This document shows positions 16,961 to 26,303 of a DNA stretch of 64,000 nucleotides, one piece after another; the stretch's first letter is position 1; every line of letters begins with the position of its first letter. Made by a program: the position numbers and the translations under genes. The stretch is from positions 1,116,001 through 1,180,000 of the forward strand of contig OZ255827.1 of the NCBI GenBank assembly GCA_965277625.1. The letters are read 5' to 3'. This stretch comes from G965195345 sp965277625 (lineage in GTDB: Bacteria; Pseudomonadota; Gammaproteobacteria; CAKMZV01). The notes below the pieces were generated by a model. That model saw only the letters and a program-made list of their open reading frames with translations, did no database searches and was not told where the DNA came from.

Positions 16961-19900
16961 ATGCAAACTGATCAGACGACGACCGAGTCAAATCAATACG
17001 GCATTCTGGGGGCTTTTGCCAAACACAAATTGGCGGCCCATGTGCTGATGCTGATCATGCTCGGTTCTGGATTCTATGCCCTCAGTAAACTTAATAGACA
17101 ATTCTTCCCCTCGTTTGAATTAGAAAACATTTCCATTCGAGTCGTTTGGCCAGGCTCTAACCCCGAAGACGTTGAAAAATCCATCACCAACCCAATTGAA
17201 GAAGCCATTCGGTCGGTCGATAACATCAAAAAAGTAACCTCGACCTCTGCCTCCGGGGTGGCTGCAATCACCATTGAGTTTGTTGAAGGCACAGAAATGA
17301 TTGAATCATTGGATCGGGTCAAACAGCGGGTGTCTGAATTGCGCAACCTGCCTCAAGATGCAGAGGAGCCTGTTATTCAAAGATTGGTACGTTACGAGAG
17401 CGTTGGGCGAATTTTACTCACAGCTGAGGCAACAGACTTAAGTGAATTGCGCCTGACAGCCTATCAAATTGAAAATCAATTGTTGGACTTGGGCATTGAC
17501 AAAGTCAGCTTCACAGGATTGCCCGAGCTTCAAATGCGCATCAGCATGGATGAAGCCCGCTTACAAACCTTGGGCATGACACTGGCTGAAATCGCTCAAA
17601 TCATCAACCGTTCGAGCAGAGATGTCCCAGTAGGTTCGATTGGTGAGCAAGACATCACGCGGGACTTAAGGGTTTTGGCACAGGGACGCAGTGTGGAAGA
17701 CTTCTCCGAAATTGTGTTGCGCTCCAATGCCAGCGAGGTGATCCGTTTGGGCGATGTTTCCACCATTGAATTGATCCCCAAAGATGAACAGGTTTTGCTT
17801 TATTCAGGCAATAAGCGTGGCATAGAGTTGGCGGTTCAAAGAGTGGATGGTGGCGATACATTGGCCGCAGCAGAAAAGCTATTAGAATGGGAAAGACTGC
17901 ATGGTACATCTTTGCGTGAGCGCATGGATGTGGTCATATTCGATCGATATTGGATCGCATTGGAACAGCGCATTGGCGTATTGTTGAAAAATGGGCTGAG
18001 TGGGCTGTTGCTGGTCATTCTTATTCTCTATGTGTTTATGAATACGCGGGTGGCCATGTGGGTCACGATTGGTATTCCAACGTCGTTTATGTTTACATTG
18101 ATGCTGCTTTATTGGTTGGGTGGCTCGATTAACATGCTCAGCGTATTTGCCCTCATTATGGCTCTGGGGATCATCGTTGACGATGCCATTGTGGTGGGCG
18201 AGCACGCCCTACAGCGTTTTGAAGATGGCCAGCCGCCTCTGCAAGCCGCCATGTCAGGCGCTCATAGAATGTTGCCACCAGTGTTTGCCTCTTCGGCAAC
18301 GACCATTGCCGCCTTCCTACCGCTGTTGCTGGTTTCAGGCTTCATTGGTAAATTTTTGATTGCCCTGCCCATTGTGGTTATTTGTGTGATCATTGCCTCT
18401 TTGATCGAGAGCTTTTTGGTGCTGCCTGGCCATTTAAATCATTCCTTTGCCAAAATGAATCGCAAAATTGACCCCAATGGTTGGAGCAGTTGGCGCATCC
18501 ATTTTGACCGTGGATTTAACGCGGTGAGGCAAGGTATTTTTGCCAAATTTGTGGCCCTGTGTTTGCGCCATCGATTGATCGTGCTGTCCTTGGTTTTTTC
18601 GGCTTTGATTCTCTCGGTCGGTATCATTAGAGCCGGTTTGGTTAAATTTGATTTTCTGCCTTCACCCGAAGGGCGTAAGGTATTTCTACAAGCCTCCTTT
18701 ATTTCAGGTACGCCGAAAAATGTGGTGGAAGATTATTTGAGATTGGCCAACGATGCTTTGGACGATACGGTGGCGCAATTGGGCGAAAACATCATCGATG
18801 TGCGCATGCAACGATTGGGACTGGGTGGTGGTAATCGAGGATCATATTTGGGTGAAAATGTGGGCTCAATATTTCTTGAATTAAAAGACCCCGATACTCG
18901 AAACATTCGTAATCTTGATTTGATCAGAGCGTGGCGAAAGAATTTACCCACGGTTGCGGATTTAGAAAATCTTACGATCACCCAATCGCGAGCAGGGCCG
19001 CCAGGAAGCGATGTGTCTTACCGTATTGTTGCCGACAACAGTGAACAAGCCAAACAAGCAGCAGAAGCGCTGAAATACGCCTTAAATCAGCTCAGTGGTA
19101 TCAGCAATGTCACCGATGATCAACCTTATGGGCGGGATCAATTCATTTTCACATTGTCCGAACAAGCACACGCTTTGGGGCTCAGCGTTGAAAACATCAG
19201 CGCTCAATTGCGCAATATATTTGCTTCGCGTCTGGTGCAGATTTATACCAATGGCAAAGATGAAGTTGAAGTTCGTATTCAACTGGAATCAGAGCAAACA
19301 AATCAATTGTCTGCCTTAGATGGGCTCAGCTTCCAGTTGCCCAATGGCCGTCAAATACCATTGGCCAATCTGGTGACTTGGTCTTCGAGACAAGGTTTTG
19401 AAACCATTCGCCATTACAACGCACAGGTCGCTGTAGAAATCAATGCAGATTTGGATACTTCGTTGAGCTCACTCGATGTGATTGAAGCGACCATGGAAAA
19501 GGACATACTGCCTGAAATTGTCAATACTTATGGCATCAATTGGGCCCCCTCAGGGCGTGTTGAAAGTCAAAAAGAGACGTTTGCCGATATGCGAACGGGT
19601 GCTGTCGTCGGACTGGTCATCATTTACATCGTTTTGGCTTGGGTTTTTGCTTCTTGGGGCTGGCCGCTATTGATTATATTGGCGATCCCCTTCGGCTTGA
19701 TTGGCACGGTCTTGGGACACTTGGTTTTGGGTTTGAACATGTCCATACTGTCTTTGTTTGGCTTATTCGGATTATCGGGCATTGTGATCAACGATTCGAT
19801 CGTTCTGGTGACGGCTTACCGAAAACTGAGGGAAGCGGGTATGCCCATCAATGAAGCGCTTGTAGAAGCATCCAAATCGCGTTTAAGGGCGGTTTTATTA

Positions 19901-20140
19901 ACATCGTTGACGACCATTGGCGGTCTGGTGCCCTTGTTGTTTGAGACGTCCTTACAAGCCCAATTTCTCATCCCCATGGCGGCGACCATCGCCTTTGGTT
20001 TGGCTGTGGCCACCATTCTCATTCTGGCAGTGGTGCCTGTGCTATTATCGTTGTACGAGGAATCGGCAGAGATGCTTGGGCGCTTGTTTAGCAGAAAACC
20101 AAAGACAGAACCTCTGCCCGATCCAGTGCAAAATGGATGA
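16961..20140 (+). CDS. RND-family efflux permease (AcrB/HAE1-like)
   Basis: An inner-membrane proton-driven transporter of the resistance-nodulation-division superfamily. Twelve membrane segments and two large periplasmic loops fit the 1059-residue length. The TM4 proton-relay pair is present in ALGIIVDDAIVVGEHA. The TM10 site reads GLFGLSGIVINDSIVLV, so the Lys of AcrB TM10 is replaced while the Asn is kept, a variant common in non-AcrB subgroups. The substrate cannot be inferred. ATG 16961 is chosen; GTG 16949 is an in-frame alternative overlapping the adaptor. Its 3' end overlaps thiL by 8 bp. Confidence 0.93.
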   Translation: MQTDQTTTESNQYGILGAFAKHKLAAHVLMLIMLGSGFYALSKLNRQFFPSFELENISIRVVWPGSNPEDVEKSITNPIEEAIRSVDNIKKVTSTSASGVAAITIEFVEGTEMIESLDRVKQRVSELRNLPQDAEEPVIQRLVRYESVGRILLTAEATDLSELRLTAYQIENQLLDLGIDKVSFTGLPELQMRISMDEARLQTLGMTLAEIAQIINRSSRDVPVGSIGEQDITRDLRVLAQGRSVEDFSEIVLRSNASEVIRLGDVSTIELIPKDEQVLLYSGNKRGIELAVQRVDGGDTLAAAEKLLEWERLHGTSLRERMDVVIFDRYWIALEQRIGVLLKNGLSGLLLVILILYVFMNTRVAMWVTIGIPTSFMFTLMLLYWLGGSINMLSVFALIMALGIIVDDAIVVGEHALQRFEDGQPPLQAAMSGAHRMLPPVFASSATTIAAFLPLLLVSGFIGKFLIALPIVVICVIIASLIESFLVLPGHLNHSFAKMNRKIDPNGWSSWRIHFDRGFNAVRQGIFAKFVALCLRHRLIVLSLVFSALILSVGIIRAGLVKFDFLPSPEGRKVFLQASFISGTPKNVVEDYLRLANDALDDTVAQLGENIIDVRMQRLGLGGGNRGSYLGENVGSIFLELKDPDTRNIRNLDLIRAWRKNLPTVADLENLTITQSRAGPPGSDVSYRIVADNSEQAKQAAEALKYALNQLSGISNVTDDQPYGRDQFIFTLSEQAHALGLSVENISAQLRNIFASRLVQIYTNGKDEVEVRIQLESEQTNQLSALDGLSFQLPNGRQIPLANLVTWSSRQGFETIRHYNAQVAVEINADLDTSLSSLDVIEATMEKDILPEIVNTYGINWAPSGRVESQKETFADMRTGAVVGLVIIYIVLAWVFASWGWPLLIILAIPFGLIGTVLGHLVLGLNMSILSLFGLFGLSGIVINDSIVLVTAYRKLREAGMPINEALVEASKSRLRAVLLTSLTTIGGLVPLLFETSLQAQFLIPMAATIAFGLAVATILILAVVPVLLSLYEESAEMLGRLFSRKPKTEPLPDPVQNG

Positions 20141-21131
20141 ATTTGAGGTCATTCAAAAGCATTTTTCTGACTTAGGGGTTGATCCTCACGCTTTAGACAA
20201 GACACTGTATCTTGGTTCGGGCGATGATTGTGCGGTGATTCGCTCAGGCGATCGACTGCAAACGCTATGCACCGATACGATGGTCAAAGGGGTACATTTT
20301 CCCACCACCCACATTGAATATTTTTGCTTAGGCTACAAGTTGGTCGCTGTCAATGTCAGTGACACCTTGTCAATGGGCGCATTGCCGCGCTGGGCTTTGC
20401 TGTCTTTGTCCGTCCAAGCCGATTTTGAGTTTCCGGTCTTTGCTCAAGGGGTCAAACAAGCTTGTAAAGACTATGGCATTGGCTTGATTGGTGGAGACAC
20501 CACACGCGGCGAGGATGTTTTAACTTTGACCATGCTCGGTGATGCCGACGCGGTGGTTAAGCGATCTGGTGCGCAAGTGGGTGATGCCATTGTGGTCACT
20601 GGCGCTTTAGGCTGGGCTGCTGCGGGTTTGTGGGCGATTCAACAGGGGGCTTTAAAGAACGTTCAAGACGAAAAAGGTTATGAGGCTTATTGGCAACCTC
20701 AGCCCGAGTTGCGTTGGCAACAATGGGTTCAATCTTATGCCAGTGCTTGTATAGATGTCTCAGACGGGTTTATCCAAGACTTGAATCATTTGTTAAACGC
20801 GGCACAGGCGGTGACTGATCAGACCGACCGACATTCCGCCATACCGCAAACATTGGGTGCGCGCTTAGAGCGACAAGCCTTTGTCGAATACGCCGACTTA
20901 CAAAGGTTCGCCGACCAATCAAAGCAAAATGCTTGGGATTGGATATTGTTTGGTGGCGATGACTATAAATTGTGCATGACTGTTCCGCAACAGCGCCTTA
21001 TTGCGTTCAAAAAACTGGTACAATCAACGAACGGATATTGCCAGATTGTTGGCACAATCACGAGGCAGACTGGCATCTATTTAGACAATGACTTAATTCA
21101 AGTAAAAGGCTATCGCCATACTTTCAATTGA
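20133..21131 (+). CDS. thiL: Thiamine-monophosphate kinase
   Basis: ThiL phosphorylates thiamine monophosphate to the active cofactor thiamine diphosphate. It opens with MDEFEVIQKHF, then GSGDDCAVI (metal and ATP site), LCTDTMVKGVHF, the AVNVSDTLSMGALPRW motif and GGDTTRG, as in the PurM-like kinase family. The 332-residue length is normal. The ATG at 20133 overlaps the end of the RND permease gene by 8 bp. A longer open frame from 19917 is only read-through of that region. Its usual partners nusB or pgpA are absent; linkage to an efflux operon is unusual. Confidence 0.95.
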   Translation: MDEFEVIQKHFSDLGVDPHALDKTLYLGSGDDCAVIRSGDRLQTLCTDTMVKGVHFPTTHIEYFCLGYKLVAVNVSDTLSMGALPRWALLSLSVQADFEFPVFAQGVKQACKDYGIGLIGGDTTRGEDVLTLTMLGDADAVVKRSGAQVGDAIVVTGALGWAAAGLWAIQQGALKNVQDEKGYEAYWQPQPELRWQQWVQSYASACIDVSDGFIQDLNHLLNAAQAVTDQTDRHSAIPQTLGARLERQAFVEYADLQRFADQSKQNAWDWILFGGDDYKLCMTVPQQRLIAFKKLVQSTNGYCQIVGTITRQTGIYLDNDLIQVKGYRHTFN

Positions 21132-21143
21132 AGAACGAATACA

Positions 21144-21527
21144 ATGCGACTACTACATACCATGCTACGCGTCGAAAATTTGCAAAAATCGATTGATTTT
21201 TATACCCAAGTGCTCGGCATGAGATTATTGCGTCAGCAAGACTATCCCTCAGGCAAATTCACCTTAGCTTTTCTTGGTTACGGCAATGAGGCCGATTCAA
21301 CGGTCATTGAATTGACCTATAACTGGGGTCATGCACAATATAACCAGGGCGATGCTTTTGGTCATTTGGCCATTGGTGTACAAAGCATCGAACAGACGTG
21401 TCAATTGGCACGAAATTTTGGCGCAATCATTTCAAGAGAACCCGGTCCAATGAACGCGGGCACCACCATCTTGGCATTCATCCAAGACCCTGATGGTTAC
21501 GAAATCGAATTATTGGAGCGAACATAA
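21144..21527 (+). CDS. gloA: Glyoxalase I (lactoylglutathione lyase)
   Basis: GloA isomerises the glutathione-methylglyoxal hemithioacetal to S-lactoylglutathione, detoxifying methylglyoxal. The 127-residue length and the four metal ligands His5, Glu56, His74 and Glu122 fall at the same positions as in the short, nickel-dependent E. coli-type enzyme. The motifs YTQVLGMRLLR, FGHLAIGV and IQDPDGYEIELLE are typical. It lies 12 bp after thiL and 1 bp before trpB, so it is part of the same transcription unit. No gloB is seen in the window. Confidence 0.97.
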   Translation: MRLLHTMLRVENLQKSIDFYTQVLGMRLLRQQDYPSGKFTLAFLGYGNEADSTVIELTYNWGHAQYNQGDAFGHLAIGVQSIEQTCQLARNFGAIISREPGPMNAGTTILAFIQDPDGYEIELLERT

Positions 21528-21528
21528 T

Positions 21529-22725
21529 ATGGACGACGACCAACGCACGGGATATTTTGGTAACTATGGCGGATCATTTGTTGCTGAGACGCTGATTCAA
21601 CCCTTGGTTGAATTAGAAAAAGCCTACAGTGAAGCGAGCCAAGATGCCACCTTTCAAAAAACCTTAAGCCATTTGCTGGCGCAATATGTGGGCAGACCCT
21701 CACCGCTCTATTTTGCCGAAGGTTGGACGAAGAAAATTGGTGGCGCCAAAATCTTTTTAAAACGCGAAGACTTAAACCACACAGGTGCGCATAAGATCAA
21801 TAATACGGTGGGTCAAATCTTATTGGCCAAACGCATGGGCAAAACGCGTTTGATTGCTGAAACAGGCGCTGGACAACACGGGGTGGCATCGGCCACAGTG
21901 GCGGCTAAGATGGGCTTAGAGTGCGTTGTTTACATGGGCGCCGTCGATACGGTTCGGCAACAAACCAATGTTTATCGCATGAAAATGCTCGGCGCCAGTG
22001 TTGTTGAAGTGCATTCTGGCACCCAAACGCTCAAAGATGCGCTCAACGATGCGCTGCGCGATTGGGTGCAAAACGTTGACAATACCTTTTACGTGATTGG
22101 CACAGTCGCAGGGCCACACCCTTACCCAACCATGGTGCGTGATTTTCAAAAGATCATTGGCGAAGAAGTGAAAAAACAATGCCAAGCGCAATTGAATCAA
22201 TTGCCCGATGCTTTGGTCGCCTGTGTGGGTGGCGGGTCTAACGCCATTGGTCTATTTTATCCGTTCATCCAGGATACTGGGGTTGCCATGTACGGTGTGG
22301 AAGCAGGGGGCATAGGATTGGCTACGGGCCAGCACGCCGCGCCTTTGAATGTTGGAAAACCTGGTGTTTTGCACGGCAACCGCACCTATTTAATGATGGA
22401 TGATGATGGACAAATCTCGGGCACACATTCGATTTCAGCAGGCTTAGATTACCCAGGGGTGGGGCCAGAGCACGCCTTTCTCAAAGACCAAGGTCGGGTT
22501 GAATACGTCGCTGTCGATGACGATGAAACATTAGATGCTTTCCATGAACTGACTTTAGTCGAAGGCATCATTCCTGCCTTAGAAAGTGCGCATGCCCTAG
22601 CTTATGCTAAAAAATTGGCCGCCAAAATGCGCAAAGATCAAAACATTGTGATCTCTCTTTCAGGGCGAGGTGATAAGGATTTACAGTCGGTGATGCAAGC
22701 GGATGAACGGCGGAGTCAATCATGA
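21529..22725 (+). CDS. trpB: Tryptophan synthase beta chain
   Basis: TrpB uses pyridoxal phosphate to condense indole with serine. The PLP lysine motif HTGAHKINNT is present, as are ETGAGQHGVA and the phosphate-binding GGGSNAIG. The ending has SLSGRGDKD. ATG 21529 (MDDDQRTGYFG) gives the usual start and 398 residues; an upstream in-frame ATG at 21493 lies inside gloA and is not likely used. The start of trpA overlaps the stop codon (ATGA). trpF, often upstream in gammaproteobacteria, is not here. Confidence 0.98.
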   Translation: MDDDQRTGYFGNYGGSFVAETLIQPLVELEKAYSEASQDATFQKTLSHLLAQYVGRPSPLYFAEGWTKKIGGAKIFLKREDLNHTGAHKINNTVGQILLAKRMGKTRLIAETGAGQHGVASATVAAKMGLECVVYMGAVDTVRQQTNVYRMKMLGASVVEVHSGTQTLKDALNDALRDWVQNVDNTFYVIGTVAGPHPYPTMVRDFQKIIGEEVKKQCQAQLNQLPDALVACVGGGSNAIGLFYPFIQDTGVAMYGVEAGGIGLATGQHAAPLNVGKPGVLHGNRTYLMMDDDGQISGTHSISAGLDYPGVGPEHAFLKDQGRVEYVAVDDDETLDAFHELTLVEGIIPALESAHALAYAKKLAAKMRKDQNIVISLSGRGDKDLQSVMQADERRSQS

Positions 22726-23582
22726 GCCGAATCGAGCAGACTTTGCAAGATTTAAAAGCGCGACAAAGCACAGCATTGGTGCCTTTCATCACCGCAGGAT
22801 ACCCCAACAAAGCACAATTTCCTGACATTTTGCACGATTTTGTCAAAGCTGGCGCCGATATGATTGAATTGGGCATGCCATTTTCTGACCCCATTGCCGA
22901 TGGTACAGTGATTCAGGCAGCCAACGATCAAGCTTTGGCGCAAGGCATGAACTTGCCCACCATATTTGATATGGTCGAAAAATTTCGCCGCAAAAATGAA
23001 GTCACTCCGATTATTTTGATGGGCTATACCAATCCCATTGAATGCTACGGTTTCCAAGCTTTTTTCGATAAAGCCAAAGCCATTGGGGTTGATGGGATTG
23101 TGATGGTGGACTGTCCGCCTGAAGAGAATCATCAATATAGGCAAATGGCGCAACAAGCGGGTATTGATATGATCCTGTTGGTCGCGCCCACAACGCCATT
23201 AGATAGAATGGCCATGGTCGGTCAAAGTGGCTCGGGCTTCATCTACTATGTTTCCTTAAAAGGCGTGACTGGATCAAGTGAATTAGACGTTGAAATCGTG
23301 CAAAAACGCGTCGCCATGCTACGCGAGAAAACCGATTTACCCGTTGGTGTTGGATTTGGTGTTCGCACTGCTCAAGATGCGGCCAAAATCGCCGAATTTG
23401 CCGATGCCGTCATTGTGGGAAGCACTTTGATTACCTTATTAGGACATGATGATGCCACCGTTGGCAGTCAAAAAACTTTAGAATTATTGAGCGCGATGCG
23501 CGCAAGCATGGATGCCATCAATGGCGTTGAAACCCCACAATCATTGAATGTCAATGTACCAGAAGGTTGCGAAGGCGATTGA
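22722..23582 (+). CDS. trpA: Tryptophan synthase alpha chain
   Basis: TrpA cleaves indole-3-glycerol phosphate and channels indole to TrpB. The TIM-barrel catalytic region MIELGMPFSDPIADGTVIQ carries the Glu and Asp pair. FIYYVSLKGVTG and the phosphate-binding GVGFGVRTAQDA segments are standard. The length of 286 residues is slightly longer than the 268 of E. coli, with a short C-terminal tail after the last helix. It overlaps trpB by 4 bp. accD follows after 42 bp, the gammaproteobacterial trpBA-accD arrangement. Confidence 0.97.
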   Translation: MSRIEQTLQDLKARQSTALVPFITAGYPNKAQFPDILHDFVKAGADMIELGMPFSDPIADGTVIQAANDQALAQGMNLPTIFDMVEKFRRKNEVTPIILMGYTNPIECYGFQAFFDKAKAIGVDGIVMVDCPPEENHQYRQMAQQAGIDMILLVAPTTPLDRMAMVGQSGSGFIYYVSLKGVTGSSELDVEIVQKRVAMLREKTDLPVGVGFGVRTAQDAAKIAEFADAVIVGSTLITLLGHDDATVGSQKTLELLSAMRASMDAINGVETPQSLNVNVPEGCEGD

Positions 23583-23624
23583 CGGTGTATTCGATTATAT
23601 GAATCTGATAAAAAGAGAGTTGCT

Positions 23625-24485
23625 ATGAGTTGGTTTGAAAAATTAATCCCTTCGAGAAATGTCGGTAATAAAGAGAAAAGCAGTGTCGCTGATGGGCTTT
23701 GGCTCAAATGCAATGAATGCCATTCGACCTTGTATCACGCAGATGTGGAAAAACGAAAATATGTTTGTACAAAATGTGGCTATCACATGCGCGTTTCTTC
23801 ACGAAAACGTTTGGAATCCTTTCTTGACGAAGAAGGCAGAGAAGAATTATTTAGCAACATAGAATCAAAAGACCCACTCAAATTTAAAGACTCCAAGCGC
23901 TATACCGAACGATTGACCATAGCTCGTAAGAGCACCGGCGAAAAGGACGCACTGCTGGTTATGGAAGGGCGTTTATTAGGGATGCCCATCGTCGCTTGTG
24001 CCTTTGATTTTAATTTTATGGGTGGATCTATGGGGTCTGTGGTGGGTGAAAAATTTGTCCGTGCAGTGAACCGAGCCATGGCGATCAAATCACCCTTTAT
24101 ATGCTTTTCAAGCAGTGGTGGTGCGCGCATGCAAGAATCGATGCATTCATTGACTCAAATGGCTAAAACCAGCGCAGTGATCAAACGCTTACAGAAAAAA
24201 CAGTGTCCTTATATTTCAGTTTTAGCCAATCCTACATTGGGGGGTGTTTCTGCCAGCCTTTCCATGTTGGGTGATGTGATCATTGCCGAACCCAAAGCAG
24301 TCATTGGATTTGCGGGTAAGCGGGTGATTGAACAGACCGTTAGAGAAAAATTACCAGAGGGTTTTCAAACCAGTGAGTTTTTATTGGAGCATGGCAGTAT
24401 TGACATGATTGTGCCACGCAACGAGATGCGTGAGAAAATTCATGCATTGGTCTCCTTATTGGGTTCTGGTAGAAAAACAATCTAA
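23625..24485 (+). CDS. accD: Acetyl-CoA carboxylase carboxyltransferase beta subunit
   Basis: AccD forms the carboxyltransferase with AccA, making malonyl-CoA for fatty acid synthesis. The N-terminal zinc ribbon is complete (CNEC at about residues 28-31 and CTKC near 47-50). The crotonase-like core has FNFMGGSMGSVVGEKFVRA and SSSGGARMQES. The opening MSWFEKLIPS is classic. The length of 286 residues is normal. folC follows after 13 bp. Confidence 0.98.
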   Translation: MSWFEKLIPSRNVGNKEKSSVADGLWLKCNECHSTLYHADVEKRKYVCTKCGYHMRVSSRKRLESFLDEEGREELFSNIESKDPLKFKDSKRYTERLTIARKSTGEKDALLVMEGRLLGMPIVACAFDFNFMGGSMGSVVGEKFVRAVNRAMAIKSPFICFSSSGGARMQESMHSLTQMAKTSAVIKRLQKKQCPYISVLANPTLGGVSASLSMLGDVIIAEPKAVIGFAGKRVIEQTVREKLPEGFQTSEFLLEHGSIDMIVPRNEMREKIHALVSLLGSGRKTI

Positions 24486-24498
24486 TAGGTAATCACTT

Positions 24499-25812
24499 GT
24501 GACCAAGCCGCGGAAAACCTTATCTGACTGGTTGAGTTCCATTGACGACCCATCGCACATAAAATTAGATCTACAACACATTCTAGCCGTTGCTCAAAGA
24601 TTAGACGTCTTTCCCATCGCCAAAAAAGTCATCACCGTTGCCGGCACCAACGGCAAAGGTTCTTGTTGTCATTTTTTAGAGCAGTTGGCGATTCAGCATC
24701 AGTATAAGTCAGCGGTTTATAGCTCTCCCCACATTCAAAAGTTCAATGAACGCATTCGCATTGACGGTCAATCTGTGGACGATGACCAAATTGTCGCGGC
24801 TTTTGAACGGGTTGAACAAGCCAAACAAGCCGTTAAGCTGACTTATTTTGAATACACCACCTTGGTGGCATTGGTGATATTTCATCAAGCACAGTTGGAC
24901 ATTGCCATACTAGAAGTTGGCTTGGGTGGGCGATTGGACGCAGTCAATATTGTCGATAACGATTGTGCCATCATCACTTCGATTGGTTTGGACCATTGCG
25001 ACTACCTCGGACATACTTTAGAAGCCATTTTGTTTGAAAAAATGGGCGTCGCACGTGCAGGAAAGCCCTTAGTGGTTGGCGCAAATATCGAACCTCGGGT
25101 GGCGCCATTGCGTCCTAAAAACAGCAAAGCCTACTTTGTTGCATTGAATGATTCGGGGTGCATCGTAGCGGAGCAGCAAGCAGCCCACAGCGCTGATGAT
25201 CAAGCATTTAGCGGGTCAGATGCCCAGACATGGACCTTAACCGATGTGCATAAGCAAACGCAGGTCTTACCCAAACCGACTTTAACAGGCGCGTTTCAAT
25301 TAAGTAATGCCGCGTGTGCCATTACCGCCATGGGGTTATTATTGCCGCTTTCGAACGATAAAATCGCCCAAGCGATGACCCAAACTCAGTTATTAGGGCG
25401 CACACAAACCATTAAAATAGACGAACAACCAGTGATGATCGACGTGGCACATAATGCTCAAGCGGTTGGCAATTTGTACCAAACCGTCCACACTCAGGCT
25501 AAGAAAACACCCATTTATGCCATTTATTCTGCTTTGAAGGATAAAGACGTGCACGCGTGCATACAACCCTTTAGATCTTTGGTCACTGATTGGTTTATTT
25601 ATCCCATTTCGTCGGAGCACGCCAATCACCGTCAGGCAGACTTAGCCACCATCGAAAAAGCCTTGAACGAAACGGGCATCAATCATTATCAAGTGGTGCA
25701 GGATTTTGCCGACGCCATTAAAAAGATCAAAGGCCAAACACCTGGGTTTGTATTCGCTTATGGGTCTTTTTTTGTGGTTTCAGATGCCTTAGCATTGGTT
25801 GATCATGGATGA
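24499..25812 (+). CDS. folC: Dihydrofolate synthase / folylpolyglutamate synthase
   Basis: FolC adds glutamate to dihydropteroate and to folates. The P-loop TVAGTNGKGS lies near residue 47. SPHIQKFNERIRIDG, the central EVGLGGRLDAVNIV with its Mg ligands and SIGLDHCDYLG are diagnostic of the Mur-ligase-like family, and DVAHNAQAV belongs to the C-terminal domain. The length is 437 residues. The start is GTG at 24499, which gives the usual short N-terminus before LSDWLSSID. It lies between accD and the SPOR gene, as in many gammaproteobacteria. Confidence 0.96.
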   Translation: MTKPRKTLSDWLSSIDDPSHIKLDLQHILAVAQRLDVFPIAKKVITVAGTNGKGSCCHFLEQLAIQHQYKSAVYSSPHIQKFNERIRIDGQSVDDDQIVAAFERVEQAKQAVKLTYFEYTTLVALVIFHQAQLDIAILEVGLGGRLDAVNIVDNDCAIITSIGLDHCDYLGHTLEAILFEKMGVARAGKPLVVGANIEPRVAPLRPKNSKAYFVALNDSGCIVAEQQAAHSADDQAFSGSDAQTWTLTDVHKQTQVLPKPTLTGAFQLSNAACAITAMGLLLPLSNDKIAQAMTQTQLLGRTQTIKIDEQPVMIDVAHNAQAVGNLYQTVHTQAKKTPIYAIYSALKDKDVHACIQPFRSLVTDWFIYPISSEHANHRQADLATIEKALNETGINHYQVVQDFADAIKKIKGQTPGFVFAYGSFFVVSDALALVDHG

Positions 25813-25818
25813 GCGATC

Positions 25819-26274
25819 ATGAACAAAACTGAAATGGTGATTGGTGCGCTGGTTTGGGTCATTCCATCGTTGGTCATATTACAGTTGTCAACCTGGGTGG
25901 CCAATGACGAAAAATACCTTGTGATTGAGCCCCCGATTGAGGATGGTGTGGCCTCAATCATCTTTGTGACGCCGCAAAGCACAACTGCTCAAACTAACGA
26001 TGCACCCGCACAAGGCGTCACGATTAAAACCCCAGAATTTTCTTGGATCTTACAAATTGCGGCTTTTTCAAATCAAAATCTGGCAGATGCTCTAGAAAAT
26101 AAATTAAGCGGGGCACAATACCCTGTGTACCAATTGACCAAAGTTCAAAATGGCAAACCCCTTTATCTACTTCGTATGGGGCCTTTTATCCAGCGTAAAA
26201 AAGCAGAAGAAATGGCTGATGAACTGAAAAGAAGACTGCGATTGAATACAGTCATTTATAAAGTTAAATTTTAA
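25819..26274 (+). CDS. SPOR-domain membrane protein (DedD-like)
   Basis: A 151-residue protein with one N-terminal membrane anchor (about residues 7-28), a short linker, and a C-terminal SPOR domain (about residues 70-150). The domain shows WILQIAAFSNQNLADALENK and YLLRMGPFIQRKKAEEMADE. SPOR domains bind denuded septal peptidoglycan, so a role at the division site is likely. Position between folC and purF corresponds to dedD of E. coli, although the protein is shorter. cvpA, usually between dedD and purF, is missing. Confidence 0.88.
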   Translation: MNKTEMVIGALVWVIPSLVILQLSTWVANDEKYLVIEPPIEDGVASIIFVTPQSTTAQTNDAPAQGVTIKTPEFSWILQIAAFSNQNLADALENKLSGAQYPVYQLTKVQNGKPLYLLRMGPFIQRKKAEEMADELKRRLRLNTVIYKVKF

Positions 26275-26303
26275 TGTAGGCTCAGAACAAAACAGAGGAA
26301 TCT

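Noticed and set aside
19917..20132. N-terminal extension of ThiL inside the RND permease gene
   Set aside because: It is an out-of-frame reading of the permease's last helices; Cys/Trp-rich and unlike ThiL. ATG 20133 gives the standard start.
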